DNA of 41,023 nt from an uncultured Acidimicrobiales bacterium (GTDB taxonomy: Bacteria > Actinomycetota > Acidimicrobiia > Acidimicrobiales > CADCSY01): positions 1-41,023 of the forward strand of contig CADCSY010000114.1 of the NCBI GenBank assembly GCA_902805555.1, given 5' to 3'. Made by a program: the position numbers and the translations under genes. Of the stretch, positions 35,544 through 41,023 are shown one piece after another. The notes below the pieces were generated by a model. The model searched no databases and had not been told where the DNA came from. It was given only the letters and a program-made list of their open reading frames with translations. Within the stretch, counting starts at the first letter, position 1. Each line of letters opens with the position of its first letter.

Positions 35544-37249
35544 CGGAACCACGCCGAGCGCAGGTGGTCGGCGAGGCGCAGTGCCAGAGCGACGAGGGTC
35601 AACGTGGGCGTCGCCGACCCTGCGGTCGAGAACACCGAGCTGCCGGCGACGTACAGGTTGTCGATCCCGTGCACCCGGCAGTCCCGGTCGACGACCCCTG
35701 TGGCCGGATCGGCGCTCATCCGGGTCGTCCCCATGTGGTGCCACCCGCCGGCCAGGTCGGCGGGCCAGGAGCCGTCCTCGGGCAGGACGACCTGCACCCG
35801 GCCGATGCCCCGAGCCGCCACCTCGGCGCCCAGCAGGTCGACGGCGCGGACGATGCTCCTGTGCTCGACGTCCGTGAGCTGCCAGTCGACCTGGCCGCGC
35901 GGCATGCCCAGTGCGTCCGTGTCGGACCCGAGGGTGACCCGGCTGTCGGGGTTCGGCACCTGCTCGGCCCTGGCGGAGACGTCGACCGACTCGAACGGTC
36001 CGGCGCCCGTGCTCTTGCTGTAGACGTAGCTCGCGGACCCACCGAGGAGGCGGGGGACCATCGACGCCCGCTCGGACGTCGACCCCTGCAGGACGCGGCG
36101 CACGACGTCGGGCAGGGGGACGGGGAGGGGCCCCCCGGGGACGAACCAGTCGCCGAAGGTGGCGAGGTCGGCCGACAGCAGGAGCAGGTCCGCACCGATC
36201 GGCGCCGGCCCGGACCCGTCCACCCAGTCCGCCAGCCGCTCCGCCGCACGAGCCTCCGGCGAGCGCAGCGCCTGCTCGATGGCCGCCGACCGCTTGAGGC
36301 GCAGCCTGAGCTGCACGTCGGCCAGGGCGTCCTGGTCGAGGCGGGCCGGCGTGAGGCCGACGTAGCCCTGGTAGTCGTCCCCCCCCACGTCGTGCGGCTC
36401 GTAGTAGCCGAGGTCGATCTCGGGGTCGCGCGGGAGGATCCGGGCGGCGAGCACGCGCGGGTGCTCCATGAAGTAGCGGCCGACCTGGTCGCGGGCGTTG
36501 CCGACGCCCCGCGGGTCCCGGGCGGTGGAGGCGAGCAGGATGCGGGCGTTCTCGATGCCGCCGGCGGCCAGCACCACCACCCTGGCCTCCACCACGTAGC
36601 GGTTGCCGGTGAGGGTGGCCACCTCGACGTGGGTGACGTGGCCCCCGGCGTCGTCGGTGACGATGCCGGTGACGTTGGCCCACAGGTGGACGGCCACGTC
36701 GTCGGCCGCCTCGAGGCGGTCGCGGTGGCGGGGTGCGAAGCTGCGCTCGTCGTCGGCGACGATCTCGTTGAACCGGGCCTCGAAGTCGTCGCCGCCGAGC
36801 GCCAGCGGACGCTCGTCGTCCTCCTCCTCGGCGGCATCGAGCTCCGACACGGGGCGGCCCAGGCCGCAGATGTCACCCGCCTCGTCGAGGTGCGCCTCGA
36901 GGTCGGACAGCCGGATGGGCCACCCGCTGAGCGGGATCCCCGGGCGCGGCTCGAAGTCCCTCGCGTCGAGGGGTCGACAGGTGCCCCCCCAGTGGTTCGT
37001 CGACCCGCCGAAGGCCCGCACCCTGGCCGTCTCGAGGGGGAAGTAGGGCAGGCCCACGTTCTCGCCCGCCGAGAGGTCCTGGACGTCGTCCTCGACCTCC
37101 CAGCCACCCGACTCGAGGACCACCACCCGGATCCCGGAGCCGACGAGCTGCCGGGCGACGGTGATGCCGGCTGCGCCACCTCCGATGATGCAGAGGTCGG
37201 CCCGGAGCGGCCCCGCCGCCCCGTCGAGCTCCCTGCCATCGGCGAACAT
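35540..37249 (-). CDS. GMC-family FAD-dependent oxidoreductase
   Basis: This 569-residue flavoenzyme has an N-terminal FAD-binding motif CIIGGGAAGITVARQL with the Glu of VVVLESGG. A second cofactor-contact segment is FGGSTNHWGGTCRPLDARDFE. LAAGGIENARILLAST follows, and the C-terminal GMC domain ends with GGWHHMGTTRMS (catalytic His region) and NLYVAGSSVFSTAGSATPTLTLVALALRLADHL. The architecture matches sugar or alcohol dehydrogenases that pass electrons to another acceptor. It has no signal peptide of its own; if exported, it could travel with its Tat-signal partner encoded downstream. AGGAG lies just before the ATG at 37249. Substrate is unknown, although the flanking lyase-like genes hint at an oligosaccharide or uronate-related sugar. 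Confidence 0.88.
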   Translation of the reverse strand: MFADGRELDGAAGPLRADLCIIGGGAAGITVARQLVGSGIRVVVLESGGWEVEDDVQDLSAGENVGLPYFPLETARVRAFGGSTNHWGGTCRPLDARDFEPRPGIPLSGWPIRLSDLEAHLDEAGDICGLGRPVSELDAAEEEDDERPLALGGDDFEARFNEIVADDERSFAPRHRDRLEAADDVAVHLWANVTGIVTDDAGGHVTHVEVATLTGNRYVVEARVVVLAAGGIENARILLASTARDPRGVGNARDQVGRYFMEHPRVLAARILPRDPEIDLGYYEPHDVGGDDYQGYVGLTPARLDQDALADVQLRLRLKRSAAIEQALRSPEARAAERLADWVDGSGPAPIGADLLLLSADLATFGDWFVPGGPLPVPLPDVVRRVLQGSTSERASMVPRLLGGSASYVYSKSTGAGPFESVDVSARAEQVPNPDSRVTLGSDTDALGMPRGQVDWQLTDVEHRSIVRAVDLLGAEVAARGIGRVQVVLPEDGSWPADLAGGWHHMGTTRMSADPATGVVDRDCRVHGIDNLYVAGSSVFSTAGSATPTLTLVALALRLADHLRSAWFR

Positions 37250-37287
37250 GGCGCTCCTCGTCGCTCCAGCCCCCCCTCGGGCGAGCG

Positions 37288-37297
37288 ATGGTAGCCT
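37288..37297. promoter_or_regulatory. Overlapping divergent -10 boxes
   Basis: Within 10 bp the plus strand reads TAGCCT (37292-37297) and the minus strand reads TACCAT (37293 to 37288). Each box would give a leader of about 32 nt, to the RDD gene at 37336 and to the GMC gene at 37249, both with a ribosome site. The two genes would share or compete for one promoter. Confidence 0.45.
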
Positions 37298-37335
37298 CTC
37301 GGCCCGAGACGGACCCACTGGGGGTGCCGCAGAGC

Positions 37336-37956
37336 ATGAGCGATCCACGCAACCCCCCCGGTCCCCGGTGCCTCGTCGCGGCCGACGCCCCGGGGCGGGC
37401 GGCCGGGTTCGCCATCGACGCCGTCCTCCTCACGATCGTGTCACTGGTGGCGCTGACCGCCCTGTCGCTGGCGCACGGACCCGTCGTCGAGGTGCGCCGC
37501 ACGGGGGACGTGATCGGCACCGTGCGCGTCGACCAGGGCCTCCTCGTCCTCGACACGCTGGCCATCTGCGCGCTGTCAGCCCTGTACTTCGCCGGCTCGT
37601 GGGTCCGGTGGGGGGCCACCATCGGCCAGCGCGGGCTCGGGATCTCGCTTCGACCGGCCGACTCCGCCGACGGCCCGCCCGGGCTCCGATGGGGACCCGC
37701 CATCGTGCGCTGGCTGGCCCTCGGGGCGCCGATCTGGGTCGCGGCCGGCCTCGCTGACGGCAACACGCGATGGGGGCTCTGGAGCGCCGGCGTCCTCTGG
37801 TACGCGGTGCTCGGGGTGTCGGTGTCGGCAGGGTCCTCGCTCACCGGCATCCACGACCGGCTGGCGGGTGCCGTGGCCGTACGATGGGCAGAGTCGATCC
37901 GCACCTCGCTGTCCCCGCACAGCGACGACGAGCTCGAGGAGGTGGCCCTCCGATGA
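37336..37956 (+). CDS. RDD-family membrane protein
   Basis: This 206-residue protein has RAAGFAIDAVLLTIVSLVALTAL (the Arg and Asp of the RDD signature) and two to three further membrane segments. The family marker WGATIGQRGLGISLR follows the second segment, and there is a cytoplasmic acidic tail. The function of RDD proteins is not settled; several are implicated in ion or solute transport. The stop overlaps the ATG of the second lyase-like gene (ATGA). A start at 37288 would place the -10 box inside the gene, so 37336 is chosen. Confidence 0.85.
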   Translation: MSDPRNPPGPRCLVAADAPGRAAGFAIDAVLLTIVSLVALTALSLAHGPVVEVRRTGDVIGTVRVDQGLLVLDTLAICALSALYFAGSWVRWGATIGQRGLGISLRPADSADGPPGLRWGPAIVRWLALGAPIWVAAGLADGNTRWGLWSAGVLWYAVLGVSVSAGSSLTGIHDRLAGAVAVRWAESIRTSLSPHSDDELEEVALR

Positions 37957-39230
37957 CCGAACGACGGTCCGCTGCCGCGGACCCACAGCCCGGAAGGGCA
38001 GGACGGGGCGCCCCCCTCGACGCCCAGACATCGCTCCGGTCGGCTGCCCTGTGGGCGCCGCTCGGCGTCGCCCTCCTCGTCGCCTCGGCTGCGAGCGACC
38101 GGGTCGGGGCGCTCCAGGTCGGCCTCCTGCTCGCCGTGGTCGCCGGCCTGTGGCAGGTCGTGCGGTCCCGCGCTGGCCACGGCCTGTCCGCTCGCGTCCC
38201 GATCGTGCTCGTCGTGCCCCTGTCGGTGCTCGGCGCGGTGCAGATGCCGACCCTGCCCGCCGTCGAGCCGCCGCCGCCGGCGGCGGCGACGACCGGCCTG
38301 TGGCTGAGCCACGAGGAGGTCATGGCCCTCCCGACATCAGGGGCGGGCTGGGAGCAGGTGCGGGCCGACGCCACGGGCGACTGGGGCGACGCCGACATCA
38401 GCGACCAGAAGAGCGACCACGACGTCAAGACGCTCGCCGGCGCCCTCTACGCCACCCGCACCGGGGACGACGCCATGCGGGCCCAGGTCACCCGGGCCAT
38501 CGAGGACGCGGTCGGCACCGAGGACGGTGGGCGGACCCTCGCCCTCGGCCGCAACCTCGTCTCCTACGTCATCGCCGCCGACCTCGTCGGCTACCGCACC
38601 CCCGCCTTCGAGGACTGGCTCCGAGAGGTGCGCCACGACGAGCTGGACGGCCGGACGCTCGTGTCCACCCACGAGGACCGCCCGAACAACTGGGGCGCCC
38701 ACGCCGGCGCCTCCCGCATCGCGGCCGCCCGCTACCTGGGCGACACCGCCGACCTCGAGGCGGCGGCCGACGTCTTCCGCGGCTACGTCGGTGAGCGCAA
38801 CGTCTACGACGACTTCGACTTCGAGGGCCGCAAGTGGCAGGCGGACCCGGACGCCCCCGTCGGCATCAACCCCCCCGGGGCGACCAGGGACGGCGTCGAC
38901 GTCGACGGGGTGCTGCCCGACGACCAGCGACGGTGCGGGTGCAACCTGGACGAGTCGCCCAAGGAGGCGGACTACGTGTGGGAGGCGCTGCAGGGGCTCA
39001 CCGTGCAGGCCCGCCTGCTGGAGCGTGCCGGCCACCCCGCATGGGCGTGGGGTGACCGGGCCCTCTTCCGGGCGGTGCGCTGGCTCGAGGACGCGGAGCT
39101 GCCGGCGGAGGGCGACGACACCTGGGTCCCCGCGCTCGTCAACGACGCCTACCAGACCTCGTTCGACGGCGAGAAGGCTCCCCAGATCGGCAAGAACATG
39201 GGCTACACCACCTGGATCACGGAGGGCTGA
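37953..39230 (+). CDS. Membrane-anchored alginate-lyase-like protein (paralogue 2)
   Basis: This 425-residue protein has two or three N-terminal membrane helices (about residues 28-100: LWAPLGVALLVASAAS, VGLLLAVVAGLWQVV, VPIVLVVPLSVLGAV). The lyase-like domain from about 115 to the end is homologous along its whole length to the lipoprotein at 33779-34930: LPTSGAGWEQVRADA, SDHDVKTLAGALYATRT, LALGRNLVSYVIAADLVGYR, DRPNNWGAHAGASRIAAARYL, YVWEALQGLTVQARLL and GKNMGYTTWI. Both also keep the Cys-x-Cys after DDQRR (about residues 327-329 here). It is coupled to the RDD gene by an ATGA overlap and has GGAGG upstream. Same family uncertainty as paralogue 1. Confidence 0.75.
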   Translation: MTERRSAAADPQPGRAGRGAPLDAQTSLRSAALWAPLGVALLVASAASDRVGALQVGLLLAVVAGLWQVVRSRAGHGLSARVPIVLVVPLSVLGAVQMPTLPAVEPPPPAAATTGLWLSHEEVMALPTSGAGWEQVRADATGDWGDADISDQKSDHDVKTLAGALYATRTGDDAMRAQVTRAIEDAVGTEDGGRTLALGRNLVSYVIAADLVGYRTPAFEDWLREVRHDELDGRTLVSTHEDRPNNWGAHAGASRIAAARYLGDTADLEAAADVFRGYVGERNVYDDFDFEGRKWQADPDAPVGINPPGATRDGVDVDGVLPDDQRRCGCNLDESPKEADYVWEALQGLTVQARLLERAGHPAWAWGDRALFRAVRWLEDAELPAEGDDTWVPALVNDAYQTSFDGEKAPQIGKNMGYTTWITEG

Positions 39231-39234
39231 GGCC

Positions 39235-39260
39235 CGCCTGCTCCGACACGATCGCAGGCG
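39235..39260. terminator. Hairpin between convergent genes
   Basis: CGCCTGC (39235-39241) pairs with GCAGGCG (39254-39260) around a 12-nt loop, in the 37-bp gap between the second lyase-like gene and the end of the second exporter ATPase gene. Confidence 0.4.
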
Positions 39261-39267
39261 TCGCCGG

Positions 39268-40503
39268 TCAGGCGCCGGGGGGCCCCTCCACCCTGGTGAG
39301 CTGCCACGGGAGCTCGAGCTGCACCAGACGGTCGGGGCGGTTGTCGACGTCCCCCTCCAGCCGGAACACCGCCGCCTCGGGCTCCCAGACGACCGTCTGG
39401 TACGAGGAGCCGACCCAGACCCCCACCGCGTACTCGCCGGCGACGAGCACGGGCGGCACCTCCAGGCGTGCTGCGAACCGTCCGATGTCGAGGTCCCGGT
39501 ACGTCGCGTGCTCGGACCACGCTTCGTCGAGGACGCGCGTGCCCCGCAGGTTCGTGACGCTGAGCGCCAGGTTGAGCCCCGGGACGGGCTCGCGCACCAG
39601 GATCTCGATCTCGATGGCGAGCGGCTCGTCGCGCCGGAGGATCGACAGCGCCGACCCCTGGTCCCGAGGGTCGACGGTGCGACAGGCCGTGAGCCACACG
39701 GGGACGTCGTCGGGTCGCTCGAAGGAGCGCTGCTCGACCCGCCGCATGCCGGCGGTCAGGTAGGCGTCGATCACCTGGTTCGCAGGGCCCTCCTCGACGA
39801 CCCGCCCGGCGTCGAGCCAGACGACCCTCGGGCACAGGCGGGCCACGGTGTCGAGCGAGTGGCTCACGAAGATCACCGTGCGGCCCTCGCTCTCGGCGAG
39901 CTCCATGCGCCCCAGGCACTTCCGCTGGAACTCGGCGTCGCCCACGGCCAGGATCTCGTCGACGACCAGGATGTCGGGCTCGAGGTGGGCGGCGACGGCG
40001 AAGGCCAGCCGCAGGTGCATGCCGGAGGAGTAGCGCTTGATCGGGGTGTCGAGGAAGCGCTCGACGCCGGAGAAGGCCACGATGTCGTCGAAGCGGCGCT
40101 CGATGTCGCGCCGGCCCATGCCGTGGATGGCGCCGTTCAGGTAGACGTTCTCCCGTCCGGTGAGCTCCGGGTGGAACCCGGTGCCGACCTCGAGCAGGGC
40201 GCCGACGCGGCCGCGGGTGCGGCTGATGCCCTCGGTCGGCTCGGTGATGCGGGTGAGCACCTTCAGCAGGGTGCTCTTGCCGGCGCCGTTGCGGCCGATG
40301 ATGCCGAGCGCACCTCCCTCGGCGAGCTCGAGGTCGATGTGGCGCAGCGACCACAGCTCCTCCTGGGGCGCTCGCGGTTGGCGGCGCCACAGGCGCGTGG
40401 TCGCCGCAGTGACCGTCTCCGCCAGCGTCCGGTGCCCGCCGTGGTCCTCGCCGAGGAGGTAGCGCTTGCCGACACCCTGGAGCTCGACCGCGAGGGACCC
40501 CAT
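39268..40503 (-). CDS. wzt: Second polysaccharide ABC exporter ATPase with C-terminal domain
   Basis: The ATPase domain of this 411-residue Wzt-type protein (about 1-240) has Walker A GRNGAGKST, signature RYSSGMHLRL, Walker B DILVVDEILAVGDAEF and VSHSLD. The C-terminal beta-rich domain (about 270-405) differs clearly from that of the ATPase at 28352-29644: VWLTACRTVDPRDQGSALSILRRDEPLAIEIEI, SYQTVVWEPEAAVFRLEGD. The two exporters therefore probably recognise different glycan ends. The ATG at 40503 is preferred to an upstream in-frame start at 40545, which lies inside the permease gene. It follows the partner permease by 13 bp. Confidence 0.92.
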   Translation of the reverse strand: MGSLAVELQGVGKRYLLGEDHGGHRTLAETVTAATTRLWRRQPRAPQEELWSLRHIDLELAEGGALGIIGRNGAGKSTLLKVLTRITEPTEGISRTRGRVGALLEVGTGFHPELTGRENVYLNGAIHGMGRRDIERRFDDIVAFSGVERFLDTPIKRYSSGMHLRLAFAVAAHLEPDILVVDEILAVGDAEFQRKCLGRMELAESEGRTVIFVSHSLDTVARLCPRVVWLDAGRVVEEGPANQVIDAYLTAGMRRVEQRSFERPDDVPVWLTACRTVDPRDQGSALSILRRDEPLAIEIEILVREPVPGLNLALSVTNLRGTRVLDEAWSEHATYRDLDIGRFAARLEVPPVLVAGEYAVGVWVGSSYQTVVWEPEAAVFRLEGDVDNRPDRLVQLELPWQLTRVEGPPGA

Positions 40504-40516
40504 CAGGTGGCGCCCA

Positions 40517-41023
40517 TCAGATGATGTCGGCGAAGCGTCGCTCACCCCGGGCGAAGGACCAGCAGCCCAGCCAGAACAGGGCGACGAGCACGGCCAGGGA
40601 CACGAGCGTGAGCAGGCTCGGCGCGGGACGACCGAAGAGCGACCAGCGGAAGCCCTCGATGATGCCCGCCATCGGGTTCAGGAAGTAGAGGTAGCGCCAG
40701 CCACCGTCGATCAGGTCGGAGGCGTAGCCGACCGGCGAGGCGAAGAGCCAGAGCTGGATGAAGAGGCCGATGGCGTTCTTCACGTCCCGGTACCGCACGT
40801 TGAGGGTGGCCAGCGACAGCCCGACGCCGAGCGCCAGGACGACGGTGGCGAGCACCCACAGCGGCAGCGTCACGATCGCGATCGTCGGGGCGGACCCGAA
40901 GATGGCCATGAGCACGGCCAGGATGACGAGGGCGACGCCGAGGTCGACCAACCCGGGGAGCACCGCCGCCACCGGGGCTGCGACGCGCGGGAAGTAGACC
41001 TTGGTCACGAGCGACACGTTGCC
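40517..41023 (-). CDS. wzm: Second polysaccharide ABC exporter permease (5' end beyond right edge)
   Basis: Only the C-terminal 168 residues or so are visible, beginning NVSLVTKVYFPRVAAPVAAVLPG, which aligns with the NASLVNKVYFPREILPLAAVG loop of the permease at 29645-30586. About four membrane segments, the RYRDVKNAIGLFIQLWLFASPVGY motif and YFLNPMAGIIEGFRWSLFG follow, as in ABC-2 polysaccharide permeases. Roughly 110 residues are missing. It pairs with the ATPase downstream. Confidence 0.9.
   Translation of the reverse strand, partial: GNVSLVTKVYFPRVAAPVAAVLPGLVDLGVALVILAVLMAIFGSAPTIAIVTLPLWVLATVVLALGVGLSLATLNVRYRDVKNAIGLFIQLWLFASPVGYASDLIDGGWRYLYFLNPMAGIIEGFRWSLFGRPAPSLLTLVSLAVLVALFWLGCWSFARGERRFADII

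Overview
The window is about 41 kb of very GC-rich DNA with dense, often overlapping genes (ATGA or GTGA junctions) and many GTG starts. A DUF3499 gene, the phosphomannomutase / Trm112-like / SIS isomerase / ahcY block, and multiple copies of a GYWLVA-type 43-residue repeat point to an actinobacterium, most likely of the class Acidimicrobiia (inference from gene content only). I saw no tRNA, rRNA, insertion sequence, CRISPR array or phage gene.

Region 1 (1-17 kb) is a conserved chromosomal core. On the minus strand, going left, lie DUF3499, a CPBP membrane protease, a zinc-ribbon protein, a large GT-C-like membrane protein coupled to a GtrA-GT2 fusion, phosphomannomutase, a Trm112-like protein, a phosphoglucose/phosphomannose isomerase and S-adenosylhomocysteinase. 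An SDR oxidoreductase, a ComF-like protein, a small FlgM-like protein, two NarL/LuxR-type response regulators and the start of secA follow. The order resembles the manB - sahH - comF - secA stretch of mycobacteria, with tmk/mtrAB/lpqB and hpf missing from this interval. ftsH runs rightward from DUF3499.

Region 2 (17-24 kb) holds a thioredoxin-like protein, a phasin/HbhA-like coiled-coil protein, and two secreted proteins (a SpoIID-domain protein and a subtilisin-like protease). Both end in the same 43-residue propeller-like repeats and they flank a methyltransferase.

Region 3 (24-33 kb) is a surface-polysaccharide locus. A minus-strand operon encodes ABC exporter permease (Wzm), ATPase with cargo domain (Wzt), a methyltransferase that may cap chains, and three GT4 glycosyltransferases. 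A divergent fourth GT4, a XRE regulator and GDP-mannose 4,6-dehydratase follow. Together with phosphomannomutase this suggests a GDP-mannose-derived 6-deoxyhexose polymer.

Region 4 (33-41 kb) contains two paralogous alginate-lyase-like proteins, one a predicted lipoprotein and one membrane-anchored. They bracket a GMC oxidoreductase with a Tat-exported small partner and an RDD membrane protein. A second Wzm/Wzt exporter runs off the right edge.

Regulatory signals are unusually readable. At least seven genes have a TANNNT-type -10 box exactly 6 nt before the start codon (predicted leaderless mRNAs). A palindromic operator lies between the XRE gene and gmd, two sites resemble actinobacterial flagellar-sigma promoters, and one lyase gene has a structured leader. 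A 59-bp tandem repeat that forms its own ATGA start/stop junctions links the Trm112-like and isomerase genes.
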